A stretch of 64,000 bases of DNA from an uncultured Collinsella sp. (GCA_958439425.1 CAUBVH010000010.1:22514-86513); one strand, 5' to 3'; shown: positions 8,005 to 15,849, numbered from the stretch's first letter. A program made the numbers and translations. The notes: generated by a model not told the origin, from the sequence alone.

Positions 8005-8940
8005 ATGATCCTCACCGTTACGATGAACCCGTCTGTCGATACGCGCTATCAGCTCGATGAGCTCGTTATCGACGACGTCAACCGTGTGACGCCCGAAAAG
8101 ACCGCCGGCGGCAAGGGCCTCAACGTGGCCCGTGTGCTGGGTCAGCTGGGCGACGACGTCGTGGCAACCGGTCTGCTCGGCGGCCACATGGGCGCTTACA
8201 TGGCCGAGCTCATGGACGCCAACGGTATTAACAACGACTTTGTGCCCATCAAGGGCGAGACCCGCATCTGCCTCAATATCCTTCATGCCGGCAACCAGAC
8301 CGAGCTGCTCGAGAGCGGCCCGACAATTGCCCCCGAGGAGCTCGATGCCTTTACCGCCAAGTTTACCGAGCTTGCGAGCAAGGCCGACGTCGTCACCATC
8401 TCGGGTTCGCTGCCCCGTGGTGTCGAGGCAGACTACTATGCCAAGATCACGGGCATTGCCGAGAACGCCGGTGCCAAGGTGTTACTCGATACCTCGGGCG
8501 CTTCGCTCGAGGCCGCCCTTAAGTCCGAAATTAAGCCCGAGCTGGTCAAGCCTAACCTGACCGAGATCAACGGCCTTCTGGGCACGAGCTTTACCACCGA
8601 CGATGTGGACGAGCTCCGCGCCGCGCTCGCCTCTGATGCCCGCTTCTCCGATATCCCCTGGGTCGTCGTGTCCATGGGCGCTGCCGGCTCCGTTGGCTTC
8701 CACAATGGCCGTGCGTTCCGCGCAAAGACGCCCGATATCCCTGCCGTTAACGCCACGGGCTCTGGTGACTCCACTATCGCTGGCTTCGCGCATGCCATTG
8801 CTGCTGGCGCGGACGACGAGACGGTGCTGCGTACCGCCAACACCTGCGGCAAGCTCAATGCCATGGATCCCATGACCGGCCATCTGGTCATGGACCGTTG
8901 GGACGAGGTCTACAACGGCGTTATCGTGACCGAGCTGTAA
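8005..8940 (+). CDS. lacC: PfkB-family tagatose-6-phosphate kinase (copy 1)
   Basis: 311 aa. The LacC/FruK-type PfkB signature is present: MILTVTMNPSVDTRY at the start, AGGKGLNVARVL (residues 34-45) for sugar binding, the anion-hole motif NATGSGDSTIAG (249-260) with Asp255 as catalytic base, and SGSLPRGV. It would phosphorylate tagatose-6-P to tagatose-1,6-bisphosphate. 1-Phosphofructokinase activity cannot be excluded from motifs, but agaS and the lac genes nearby favour tagatose-6-P. A second, closely similar copy lies at 30230-31165, in the lacAB operon. Confidence 0.88.
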   Translation: MILTVTMNPSVDTRYQLDELVIDDVNRVTPEKTAGGKGLNVARVLGQLGDDVVATGLLGGHMGAYMAELMDANGINNDFVPIKGETRICLNILHAGNQTELLESGPTIAPEELDAFTAKFTELASKADVVTISGSLPRGVEADYYAKITGIAENAGAKVLLDTSGASLEAALKSEIKPELVKPNLTEINGLLGTSFTTDDVDELRAALASDARFSDIPWVVVSMGAAGSVGFHNGRAFRAKTPDIPAVNATGSGDSTIAGFAHAIAAGADDETVLRTANTCGKLNAMDPMTGHLVMDRWDEVYNGVIVTEL

Positions 8941-8967
8941 AAGCCTGGGCGTCGGCCCCGGCATTGC

Positions 8968-9105
8968 TTGCTAGCTCATGTCGACGACAAGTGCGGTAGC
9001 ATTATGCTGGGGCGCGACGCCGAGTTTGTCGTGTTCAATCCCGACCTTACCCTGGTCGAGACGTATGTGGGTGGCAACAGCGTCGGTAACGCGTTTGCCG
9101 AGTAG
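8968..9105 (+). pseudogene. 3' remnant of a second nagA
   Basis: In frame, this stretch reads AHVDDKCGSIMLGRDAEFVV, then FNPDLTLVETYVGGNSVGNAFAE and a TAG stop. It matches the last about 44 residues of the intact NagA at 5077-6246 (EDKCGSIMPGRDADFVV..., ending VGNAFTE) with only conservative changes. Nothing of the remaining about 345 residues is found upstream, where lacC ends at 8940. It is therefore the tail of a deleted nagA paralogue whose 5' part was lost, probably by a deletion that brought lacC next to yhcH. Confidence 0.85.
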
Positions 9106-9137
9106 CCGCCAAAGAAACGATCCGAGAGGGGATTTAT

Positions 9138-9611
9138 ATGATTTACGGTGCACTGGGCGATATCGAGGAATACCGCGGAATGCTCAAGGGCCTCGACGTG
9201 CTGATCGACTGGCTCGAGGAGAACGACCCGGCGCAGCTCGAGGTCGGTAGCCATCCGATTCTGGGCGACAAGGTCTTTGCGAACGTCATGGCTCCTACGA
9301 CGCGTCCCGAGGCCGAGGCTCACTATGAGACGCATCAGCGCTATCACGACCTGCAGATTGATGTTGAGGGTCGCGAGGCCTTTAAGGTTGCCACGGGCAG
9401 CCTGACGCTGGTCCAGGAGTTTGACGAGAAGGACGACTACGATCTGGTCGATTCCGACGCTTCGATCGCCGGCGATCTTGCCGACGACAAGTTTGCACTG
9501 TTCGTTGCCGGCGAGCCTCACATGCCCACGCTCGAGTTCCCGGGCGATGGCGCACAGCCGGTCAAGAAGATCTGCTTTAAGCTGCTTGCCGACGCCTACT
9601 GGGAGGAGTAG
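9138..9611 (+). CDS. YhcH/YjgK/YiaL-family cupin-like protein (NanQ/EbgC type)
   Basis: 157 aa, the usual family length. Family features are the N-terminal MIYGALGDIEEYRGMLKGLDVLIDWL, the conserved HYETHQRYHDLQIDVEGREAF with metal-binding His and Asp residues, and the C-terminal FALFVAGEPHMPTL with VKKICFKLLADAYW. Relatives include the EbgC beta-galactosidase subunit and NanQ, which speeds anomer opening of sialic acid. AGAGGGGATTTAT precedes the ATG. Its place at the end of an amino-sugar locus suggests a sugar anomerase role. It follows directly after the nagA remnant, so it may have belonged to that lost gene's operon. Confidence 0.82.
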   Translation: MIYGALGDIEEYRGMLKGLDVLIDWLEENDPAQLEVGSHPILGDKVFANVMAPTTRPEAEAHYETHQRYHDLQIDVEGREAFKVATGSLTLVQEFDEKDDYDLVDSDASIAGDLADDKFALFVAGEPHMPTLEFPGDGAQPVKKICFKLLADAYWEE

Positions 9612-9642
9612 CGAGCTGCTCGGCTGAGATGTTCGTCTGATG

Positions 9643-9728
9643 GCGTGATTCCCCTAGGGAAATCACGCTAGGACCCCGCCAAACGGGTTTTCCCTAGGGA
9701 AATCACGTTTGGCGGGGTTTCGGTTTTT
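9643..9728 (+). terminator. Double palindrome and terminator after yhcH
   Basis: Two nested symmetries. GCGTGATT and AATCACGC flank CCCTAGGG (about 9644-9669); then ACCCCGCCAAACG (9673-9685) pairs with CGTTTGGCGGGGT (9706-9718) around a second CCCTAGGGAAATCACG copy, followed by TTCGGTTTTTG. The second structure is a good plus-strand terminator; the repeated CCCTAGGGAAATCACG block is unexplained. Confidence 0.75.
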
Positions 9729-9745
9729 GAATAGGGAAGCCTCAT

Positions 9746-10111
9746 TTATTTGCGAAGAACATCGGCTAGCCGCAGGATTGAAATCATCGACCGATAAGTG
9801 AGTTCCACTTTTTCGCCCGCAAGCAGTCGTTTCGAGCCAATCTCATCTAGCCCCACAAGCCGAGAAAACAGCGGGCCGCTCATCGTGCCCTCGTCAATTG
9901 ACTCCCTTATGGTCTTCAAAACGTCCGTATCATGAAGCGATGCCGAGCTGTAGGGGGCAACACGAGCGGAACTCTCAATTAACGACGAGACAAAAGGATG
10001 GAGATGCTTTGGACATAGTCCATCAAACACCACATCCCCATTGTCGTTCGAGCCGACCAGGCGCCAAGTATAATGATCGACCCAGTCATCCCCGTCATAT
10101 ATGGCGTCCAT
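9746..10111 (-). CDS. Hypothetical protein, downstream partner of secreted protein
   Basis: 121 aa from the ATG at 10111, which lies 12 bp past the stop of the upstream secreted-protein gene with GGGAAG as a weak ribosome site. An in-frame Met 30 codons earlier would overlap that gene. I do not recognise the family. The N-terminal half is acidic with aromatic residues (DAIYDGDDWVDHYTWRLVG); the C-terminal half (LFSRLVGLDEIGSKRLLAGEKVELTYRSMISILRLADVLRK) has the spacing of a helix-turn-helix of the Xre type, a low-confidence resemblance. Base composition is lower in G+C than the neighbours, which hints at acquisition. Confidence 0.5.
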   Translation of the reverse strand: MDAIYDGDDWVDHYTWRLVGSNDNGDVVFDGLCPKHLHPFVSSLIESSARVAPYSSASLHDTDVLKTIRESIDEGTMSGPLFSRLVGLDEIGSKRLLAGEKVELTYRSMISILRLADVLRK

Positions 10112-10125
10112 GAGCAACTTCCCGT

Positions 10126-10635
10126 CTAGAGAGAGAAACCTATTTGGACATCGGGGCGCAAGACCGCAATCCATATCGGGCCTGCAGCAGCTCCAACCCA
10201 ACGCACCACATAGGTTCCCTTTCGTACATGTGTATCAATCTGCCCCGAAATGCCGGTGAATGCAATTCCAGACCCGTTTGTCGGATAGCAATCGACGTAT
10301 TTTTGTTTTCCGCTCACAACCTTGTATAGATATATCGTTCCAGCAAAAGAGAAGGGATCGTTCGCAATTTTGTCCGGAAGAACTTGCCACCTCAAAATCC
10401 CGCTACCAATATGGTCAAGCTTGACCGTTCCGCCGTCCCCCTCAAAAGTGGCAAGGGGATTTACCCCAGACTGAGAGTCGGCATCGCCCTCCTTAGCAGT
10501 TATCAGCAGGCTGCCCGTATAAGACTGCTGAGGCTCACCTTCAGGACAGACAGCCTCGGCCCAAGAAGGGCCACTCAGGCAGAACAGTCCGAGCAGCATC
10601 AATACCAACAAAAGAAAACCCTTAGTTCTTTTCAT
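10126..10635 (-). CDS. Secreted hypothetical protein
   Basis: 169 aa with a clear Sec signal peptide: MKRTKG, a hydrophobic core LLLVLMLLGLFCL and a probable cleavage after PSWAEA. The mature part contains two cysteines (CPEGEP and VDCYP) and alternating beta-type segments (GTVKLDHIGSGILRWQVLP, TIYLYKVVSGKQKYVDCY, GTYVVRWVGAAAGPIWIAVL), suggestive of a small beta-sandwich domain. No family recognised. It is cotranscribed with the 121-aa gene that follows 14 bp later. Codon use and composition are more AT-rich than nearby metabolic genes. Confidence 0.6.
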   Translation of the reverse strand: MKRTKGFLLLVLMLLGLFCLSGPSWAEAVCPEGEPQQSYTGSLLITAKEGDADSQSGVNPLATFEGDGGTVKLDHIGSGILRWQVLPDKIANDPFSFAGTIYLYKVVSGKQKYVDCYPTNGSGIAFTGISGQIDTHVRKGTYVVRWVGAAAGPIWIAVLRPDVQIGFSL

Positions 10636-10855
10636 CTATAACCCCAATGCCTCTCGACATTTGTATATTGTGACTATTTTAGATCTATATGGCCAATTCG
10701 AGCCCTCACCATGGCAATTGTTGCAGCTGGGTTTCTTTTCATTAAAATTTCACTTTGGTAAATCCCCGCCCCTAAGCATTAAACCCGAAGTCCACCGAGT
10801 GGGCCGCTGTTGACGTGGCGATGCTTGGATTGGCGCGCGCGCACTCAAAATCGGC
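10636..10855. other. Intergenic stretch without gene
   Basis: AT-rich 220 bp between the secreted-protein start and the tRNA terminator. It should carry the promoter for the minus-strand pair (TATATTGTGACTATTTTAGA region), but no clean hexamers can be assigned. Nothing else seen. Confidence 0.4.
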
Positions 10856-10880
10856 AACAAAAAGCCGCCCGAAGGCGGCT
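10856..10880 (-). terminator. Terminator of tRNA-Thr
   Basis: Minus-strand stem AGCCGCC-TTCG-GGCGGCT followed by TTTTGTT, 12 bp after the tRNA CCA end. Confidence 0.85.
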
Positions 10881-10891
10881 ATCTTGTTCAA

Positions 10892-10967
10892 TGGAGCCAG
10901 CGACCGGGCTCGAACCGGTGACCCCCGCTTTACGAGAGCGGTGCTCTACCAACTGAGCTACGCTGGC
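10892..10967 (-). tRNA. tRNA-Thr (anticodon CGT)
   Basis: 76 nt with encoded CCA. Acceptor stem GCCAGCG pairs with CGCTGGC; D arm GCTCAGTTGGTAGAGC; anticodon arm CCGCT-CTCGTAA-AGCGG gives anticodon CGT (reads ACG); T arm ACCGG-TTCGAAC-CCGGT. Canonical cloverleaf. It is transcribed on the minus strand, divergent from the orphan PTS IIB gene. Confidence 0.96.
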
Positions 10968-11174
10968 GGCCATGTGGTGACGCAACTGAGGCGTCAACGG
11001 CTGTCTATGATACGGGACATCGCAAATCCGCGCAAGGGTTCTGGCAGCTTTTCTCACTTTTCATGCACTAATATTGAAGGCGTGATGTCTGCGACGCCTC
11101 TTTGGTGCTTGACCTGCTGTCGAGTCAGCTGCCGGCATCCTGTTCATATGGATGCCGAACGAAACGAGGCGGCG

Positions 11175-11657
11175 ATGGCCCAGCCCAAGATTCTCCTTAC
11201 GCGTATCGATGATCGCTTTATCTATGGGCAAGATGTTGAGCTGTGGAACGAAGTCGCAGGCACTAACCTTGTCCTGGTCGTCAACGACGAGATTGCGGCT
11301 GATTCGCGCAAGTGGGCGCCTATGAGGGTCGCGGCGCCCGAGGGCGTGTGGACGCGGTTTTTCTCGGTGCAAAGGACCATCGACATCATTCATACCGCAA
11401 CGCCGCGCCAATTGATCTTGATTATGGTTGCCTCGCCTGTCGACGCGCTGGCTCTGGTTAAGGGCGGGGTGCCCATCACCAAGATCAGCGTCGGCCATAT
11501 GCGTGCGGGGGAGGGCAAGCGTTCCGTGACGCCTGCAGCCGCCATAGACGATGCGGACGTTGCCGCCTTCAAAGAGCTGCAAGAGCTCGGCATAGAGCTG
11601 GAAATCCGCTATCTCCCCAGCTCCGACCCCGATCCCATCGAGAACCTGCTCGCGTGA
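11175..11657 (+). CDS. Orphan PTS mannose-family IIB paralogue lacking the phosphorylatable His
   Basis: 160 aa, exactly the length of the IIB at 317-799 and alignable end to end, sharing ILLTRID, TRFFSVQRTIDII, ALVKGGVPITKISVGHM, GEGKR and DVAAFKELQELGIELEIR. The active-site block RLVHGQ of true IIBs reads RFIYGQ: position 17 is Tyr (codon TAT), so the normal phosphotransfer His is missing. No IIA, IIC or IID lies nearby. The reading frame is intact and conserved elsewhere, so it is not an obvious pseudogene. It may be a non-transferring sensor or decoy, or an early stage of decay. I take ATG 11175 as start by homology; in-frame upstream ATGs at 11148 exist. Confidence 0.8.
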   Translation: MAQPKILLTRIDDRFIYGQDVELWNEVAGTNLVLVVNDEIAADSRKWAPMRVAAPEGVWTRFFSVQRTIDIIHTATPRQLILIMVASPVDALALVKGGVPITKISVGHMRAGEGKRSVTPAAAIDDADVAAFKELQELGIELEIRYLPSSDPDPIENLLA

Positions 11658-11733
11658 TTACCTGGGGGCGGAGGAAAACGGATCGTATTTTCCCGTGGAG
11701 GAGCGGCGAGATACCCTCGGCCAGGAATTGGGG

Positions 11734-11865
11734 CCATCTACTACTTTTGGTCGCTTACCTCGAAGCACGATGAAAATCGCAATATTAAAACTGCAGGTAG
11801 CGAACGTGCAATTTTTGAAAATAGGGGCGTATGGTCAGGGGTGCGGGAGTAAAAGTAGTAGATGG
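11734..11865. repeat. Palindromic repeat family A, copy 1
   Basis: Perfect 15-bp terminal inverted repeat CCATCTACTACTTTT (11734-11748) / AAAAGTAGTAGATGG (11851-11865) enclosing about 100 bp. Copy 2 lies at 26337-26466 with the same ends and shared inner blocks (ATGAAAA-TC, ATGGTC-GGGG). No coding potential. Confidence 0.85.
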
Positions 11866-11925
11866 GCGCAATCTGTAGCGCGCCGATTTCAGGCATGTTG
11901 GCGCATGTGTCGGAGCTATGAAAAG

Positions 11926-11965
11926 AGTGTCCCTTTCGACTAGTCTTTTAGAACGTCAATGACTG
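11926..11965. repeat. Degenerate half-copy of compound repeat C
   Basis: AAGAGTGTCCC, CGACTAGTCTTTTAGAACGTC and AATGACT resemble the right half of the element at 31260-31313. A related fragment lies on the other side of the ATPase gene at 13462-13492. Confidence 0.55.
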
Positions 11966-12111
11966 CACCACAGCTTAAGCCGTTCGCAAAAATGGCTCCT
12001 AAATCTGTTTCGTTAATTGAATTGCGTAAATATGGTTAATCACAGAACCGAAATCTGGTTAAATGTAAACTGTAAATTAAGTTAAACGCGCTGGTAGCAA
12101 TGGTGATAAAT

Positions 12112-13377
12112 ATGCCAAAAAAGTACTACACTAGAATTGTCGAAAATGAGCTCGACCAGCTGCTGGGTATATTCGGTGCCGTTCTCATCGAAGGACCGAA
12201 ATGGTGTGGAAAGACGACCACGGCCGAGACCCGTGCGGCGTCCAGGCTCCTTCTCATGGACCCGTCCCGCAACTTCGAGAATCGCTTACGCGCCGAGACG
12301 GATCCGGCTCTTGCCGTTTCCGGCGAGGTGCCGCGGCTGATTGACGAGTGGCAGGAGGTTCCGAAACTCTGGGACGCGGCACGGTTTGAGTGCGACAACC
12401 GCGGCGGTGAGCCTGGCCAATTCATATTTACGGGATCGGCAACACCGCGAGACGACGAACGCCCGATGCACAGCGGCGCTGGAAGATTCGCCAAACTGCG
12501 CATGGACACCATGACGCTTTTCGAACTCGGGAAATCCAGCGGTGCGGTTAAGCTATCGGGCATTATTTCTGGCGAAAAGTTCAATGGAGCTTTCGGGTCG
12601 CTGGATTCTGCCTCGATTGCCGAGTGCGTTGTTCGCGGTGGATGGCCCGCCGCGGTCGGACACGATGCGCGGGCGGCGTCCGCGATGGCCAAACGCTATA
12701 TCGGCATAGTCGCCGAAGAAGATTTATCTCGTGTTGATGGCTCTCGCCGCGACCCTGAGAAGGTCAAAGCCGTCATCGAATCGCTTGCGCGCAATGAATC
12801 CACTTTGGCGACACTCAAGACGCTCGTAGCCGATCTTGGCGGAGAGGTGTCGAGACAGACGGCGGCATCATATATATCTCTTCTTGCTCGGGTTAGTTTC
12901 GTTCGCGATATTCCCGCATGGAACCCTGCAATGAGATCTCCGGTGCATTTAAGAGACTCAAAGAAGCATCACCTCGCCGACCCGTCGCTGGCGGCCGCCG
13001 CACTCGGGGCGACCCCGGAGACACTACTGCTAGATTTCAAGACGCTCGGACTGCTTTTTGAATCGCTGGTGCTTCATGATTTGTGGGTTTATGCGCGAGC
13101 AAACGGAATGGGCCTCTATCACTATCATGATTCTCGCGATCTAGAAGTCGATGCGGTCATTGCGGCTCCCGGCGGAACGTGGATTCCGGTCGAAGTTAAA
13201 CTCAGCTCTGCTCAAATCGAAGAGGCGTCTGACAGCCTTGTTGCTGTCGAGAAACGCATGGTTGCCGCCGGAAACAACCCGCCGGTTTCGAAAGTCGTGA
13301 TCATCGGGTTTGGTTCGCAAGCCTATGTTACCGAGCGTGGCGTCCAAGTTGTTCCGCTGGATGTTCTCGCGCCGTAA
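12112..13377 (+). CDS. AAA_14/DUF4143-type ATPase (copy 1)
   Basis: 421 aa from ATG 12112 (GGTGAT upstream; a Met four codons earlier is possible). N-terminal P-loop VLIEGPKWCGKTTTAE (Walker A), Walker B-like RLIDEWQEVPKLWD and sensor FIFTGSATPR form the AAA_14 domain. The C-terminal half matches DUF4143, with a nuclease-like core: YHYHDSRDLEVDAVIAAPGGTWIPVEVKLS. The family is common in gut bacteria and archaea, often exchanged horizontally; its function is not established. The gene is isolated, AT-richer upstream, and flanked by degenerate repeat fragments, which suggests insertion at a repeat. Confidence 0.85.
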   Translation: MPKKYYTRIVENELDQLLGIFGAVLIEGPKWCGKTTTAETRAASRLLLMDPSRNFENRLRAETDPALAVSGEVPRLIDEWQEVPKLWDAARFECDNRGGEPGQFIFTGSATPRDDERPMHSGAGRFAKLRMDTMTLFELGKSSGAVKLSGIISGEKFNGAFGSLDSASIAECVVRGGWPAAVGHDARAASAMAKRYIGIVAEEDLSRVDGSRRDPEKVKAVIESLARNESTLATLKTLVADLGGEVSRQTAASYISLLARVSFVRDIPAWNPAMRSPVHLRDSKKHHLADPSLAAAALGATPETLLLDFKTLGLLFESLVLHDLWVYARANGMGLYHYHDSRDLEVDAVIAAPGGTWIPVEVKLSSAQIEEASDSLVAVEKRMVAAGNNPPVSKVVIIGFGSQAYVTERGVQVVPLDVLAP

Positions 13378-13461
13378 CGCGACGGTCGAAGCGGGACGGA
13401 CGCCACCATTGCGCGCGAGGACACGGCATCATCGATGATGCGGCGGCCACATTCGACAAAG

Positions 13462-13492
13462 AGTGCCCACAATGACTAGTCGTTTAAGAACG
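13462..13492. repeat. Degenerate fragment of compound repeat C
   Basis: AAGAGTGCCC followed by ACTAGTCGTTTAAGAACGTC, matching 31284-31303 and the fragment at 11926-11965. It lies 85 bp after the ATPase stop. Confidence 0.5.
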
Positions 13493-13504
13493 TCGCAGGC
13501 GACT

Positions 13505-13545
13505 AGGTAGTAAAGCGCCCGTCGGGGGAGGTGCCGGCGGGCGCT
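13505..13545 (-). terminator. Probable terminator of galM
   Basis: AGCGCCCGTCGG / CCGGCGGGCGCT hairpin beyond the galM stop; on the minus strand it is followed only by TTTACTACC, so the T-run is weak. Confidence 0.5.
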
Positions 13546-13571
13546 GCTGTGCGATATGCTGCGTTATGGGC

Positions 13572-14624
13572 TTAGTGTCTCATAAAGTGGTACTCGATCA
13601 CATTGCTGTAGGGATGACCCGGGCCCACAATGCCCTGCGGGAACAGCGGCTGGTGCGGCGTGTCGGGGTACATCTCGGCCTCGAGGGCAAAGCCGGCGCC
13701 CCAGCCGTAGTTGGCATCGTCCTTGGCGTGCTCGTCGCCCAGCCAGTTGCCGGTGTAGAGCTGCACGCCCGGGGCGGTGGTGTAGTAGTCCAGCTCGCGA
13801 CCGGTCCACATCTCCTCGACGTGCATCGCGCGGCGCAGATTACGGCCGTACTGATAGCCATCGATGCACAAGCAGTGATCGTAGCCACGGGCCTGCTTAA
13901 TCTGCGGGTCGTCGGCCTCCATGCCGGGTGCAACGGGGCGCAGCTCGCGGAAGTCAAACGGCGTACCCTCGACGGGAGCGATCTCGCCGGTAGGAATGTT
14001 CTGGTCGTCGATGGGCAGGTAGTGGGCAGCGTTAGCAACAAAGAAATGCTCACAGTCCATGCCGGCGTTATGACCGGCAAGGTTAAAGTACGTGTGGTTG
14101 GTCATGGACACGTACGTGGCGCGGTCGCTCTCGCAGCCATATTCGATACGGAAGCAGCCGGTGCGCGTCACGGTAAACACGGCCGTAAAGGTGCGGTTGC
14201 CGGGCAGGCCCAGCTCGCCATCTTCAAGCGAGGTGGTCATGCGCACAGCATTGTGGACCTCGTCGAGCTCAACGTCCCACACGCGCTTGTGCAGGCCGTA
14301 CTCAAGATCGCTGTGCAGGTTGTTGGCGCCCTCGTTGGCGGACATATGCCAGTCCGTGCCGGCGATGGTGATCGTGGCACCTGCAGTGCGGTTGGCCACA
14401 GGTCCGATGGTCGCGCCAAAGCAGGCGGGGTTGTCAAAGTAATCCTCGAGCTTATCGAAGCCCAGCACCACATCGCGCACGTTGCCGGGGATGTCGGGCA
14501 CGTCGATGCCCAACACGGTGGCGCCATAGTCCATAATGCGAACGCAGATCTCGGGCCCGTTGAGGGTGTAACGATGAACGGGGGTACCGCAGGGCGCGGT
14601 GCCGAAAAGCTCGGAAGTGATCAT
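13572..14624 (-). CDS. galM: Aldose 1-epimerase (galactose mutarotase)
   Basis: 350 aa, the usual GalM length. Motifs: GATVLGIDVPD, FGATIGPVANRTAGA, the catalytic-region SANEGANNLHSDLEYGLHKRVWD, SMTNHTYFNLAGH (catalytic His) and EMYPDTPHQPLFPQGIVGPG near the C-terminal Glu. It interconverts alpha- and beta-galactose, feeding galactokinase. The ATG at 14624 is preceded by AGGAA; an upstream in-frame Met lacks one. It is divergent from a DeoR regulator, with about 205 bp between the two starts. Distinct from the two shorter LacX-like epimerase paralogues in this window. Confidence 0.92.
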   Translation of the reverse strand: MITSELFGTAPCGTPVHRYTLNGPEICVRIMDYGATVLGIDVPDIPGNVRDVVLGFDKLEDYFDNPACFGATIGPVANRTAGATITIAGTDWHMSANEGANNLHSDLEYGLHKRVWDVELDEVHNAVRMTTSLEDGELGLPGNRTFTAVFTVTRTGCFRIEYGCESDRATYVSMTNHTYFNLAGHNAGMDCEHFFVANAAHYLPIDDQNIPTGEIAPVEGTPFDFRELRPVAPGMEADDPQIKQARGYDHCLCIDGYQYGRNLRRAMHVEEMWTGRELDYYTTAPGVQLYTGNWLGDEHAKDDANYGWGAGFALEAEMYPDTPHQPLFPQGIVGPGHPYSNVIEYHFMRH

Positions 14625-14782
14625 TTGGTTCCTAACATCGAGATAATTCGGACAAACTGTAGCGCGAACAGGCGAGATTATCACTACACCCCACTAAAGC
14701 ACGGGGTATTTTTCTCAAAAAAGTGATGATTGGGGCTGCGTCGGCGCCCATTTCTAACACGCGCGAGTCTGATACAATTTGT

Positions 14783-14800
14783 TCGTTATTGTTTGAACGA
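14783..14800. promoter_or_regulatory. Putative DeoR operator
   Basis: TTCGTTATTGTTTGAACGA contains TCGTT / AACGA inverted arms just downstream of a TGATACAAT -10-like box and upstream of the deoR GTG start; likely autoregulatory, assignment tentative. Confidence 0.35.
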
Positions 14801-14830
14801 TATGCGCGCATAGAACAGCGAGGACTCATC

Positions 14831-15595
14831 GTGATCAAGGCAGAGCGACAGGATAAGGTTCGTCAGCTGCTCGAGGAGCAGGGCACGGTCTCGGTCAAGG
14901 AGATCTCGGATGCGCTGGGCGTATCGGACATGACGATCCGTCGCGACCTTGAGGAGCTTGCGAGTCTGGGCGAGATCGAGCGCGTGCACGGCGGAGCCCG
15001 CAGCGCGCAGGGCCGTCCCCACGCTATGTTGCGCCATGAGTATTCGCACAGTGAAAAGCGCACCAAGCATGCCGAGGAAAAGCTGCAGATCGCACGCCGC
15101 GCTGTGGAGCTTATCGAGGAAGGCTCGACCATCTTTTTGGGTACGGGCACCACGGTCGAGCAGATGGCCTCGATGCTGCCGGCGTTTCGCCTGCGTATCG
15201 TGACCAATTCGCTTTCGGTGTTCAACCTGCTCGAGGAGCGCGAGGACTGCGAGCTGTGCCTCGTGGGCGGTATGTACCGCCGCCGCACTGCCGCTTTTGT
15301 GGGGCCGACGGCCGAGGATACCCTGCGTGCGTTGGGCATCGACGCGGCGTTTATCGGCGCCAACGGCATTCTGGATGGCGACGTGTCTACGTCCAACATG
15401 GACGAGGGCCGTATCCAGCAGCTTGCCTTTAGCAAGGCAGACTCGCGCTATCTGATCGCCGACTCCAGCAAGATCGGCAAGCGCGACTTCTATACCTTCT
15501 GCCGCCTGGACAATTTGGACGCTGTGGTGTGCGAGCCGGGTATCGCCGCCGAGGACCGCACTGCCATCGAGGAACACACGCAGGTCATCTGCTAG
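14831..15595 (+). CDS. DeoR-family transcriptional regulator, LacR/GlpR-like
   Basis: 254 aa from a GTG at 14831 (GCGAGGA six bases upstream); this start gives the typical DeoR N-terminus VIKAERQDKVRQLLEEQGTVSVKEISDALGVSDMTIRRDLEELASLGEIERVHGGA, the winged-helix with the DeoR signature. The C-terminal sugar-phosphate sensor contains IFLGTGTTVEQMASML, LVGGMYRRRTAAFVGPTAEDTL and ADSSKIGKRDFYTF. DeoR proteins of this branch respond to tagatose- or fructose-phosphates. It is divergent from galM and could control it or the tagatose pathway genes. Confidence 0.88.
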   Translation: MIKAERQDKVRQLLEEQGTVSVKEISDALGVSDMTIRRDLEELASLGEIERVHGGARSAQGRPHAMLRHEYSHSEKRTKHAEEKLQIARRAVELIEEGSTIFLGTGTTVEQMASMLPAFRLRIVTNSLSVFNLLEEREDCELCLVGGMYRRRTAAFVGPTAEDTLRALGIDAAFIGANGILDGDVSTSNMDEGRIQQLAFSKADSRYLIADSSKIGKRDFYTFCRLDNLDAVVCEPGIAAEDRTAIEEHTQVIC

Positions 15596-15713
15596 CTAAC
15601 GCTATGGGATTGCCAACAGGCGATGCGGGAGGACTTTTACCTCCTGTCATTGTGGGGAATCAACGCGTGAGCGCTACGCGATATGACGCGTAAATGAGGA
15701 CTCCACTATCAAA

Positions 15714-15849
15714 TTGTCTCAACCTGTGACAGGTAGGGGTGAAATCACCAACCAGATGTTACAGATTGGGGGGATTGTCCTGTGCATTTGTCTCAATCTG
15801 TAACAGCTAGGACCGAAAAACTCGGCTAGATGTTACAGATTGAGATGAA
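15714..15849. repeat. Palindromic repeat family B, tandem pair 1
   Basis: Two palindromic units. Unit 2 is clearest: TTTGTCTCAATCTGTAACAG (from 15787) pairs with CTAGATGTTACAGATTGAGA (from 15826). Unit 1 (15714-15770) is a degenerate version. The same tandem arrangement recurs at 20715-20860, so the two pairs bracket the lacE1-lacG1-lacI1 cassette. Confidence 0.85.

Noticed and set aside
10815..11174. N-terminal extension of the orphan IIB through the tRNA region
   Set aside because: The frame crosses antisense tRNA-Thr; the IIB family N-terminus begins at 11175.
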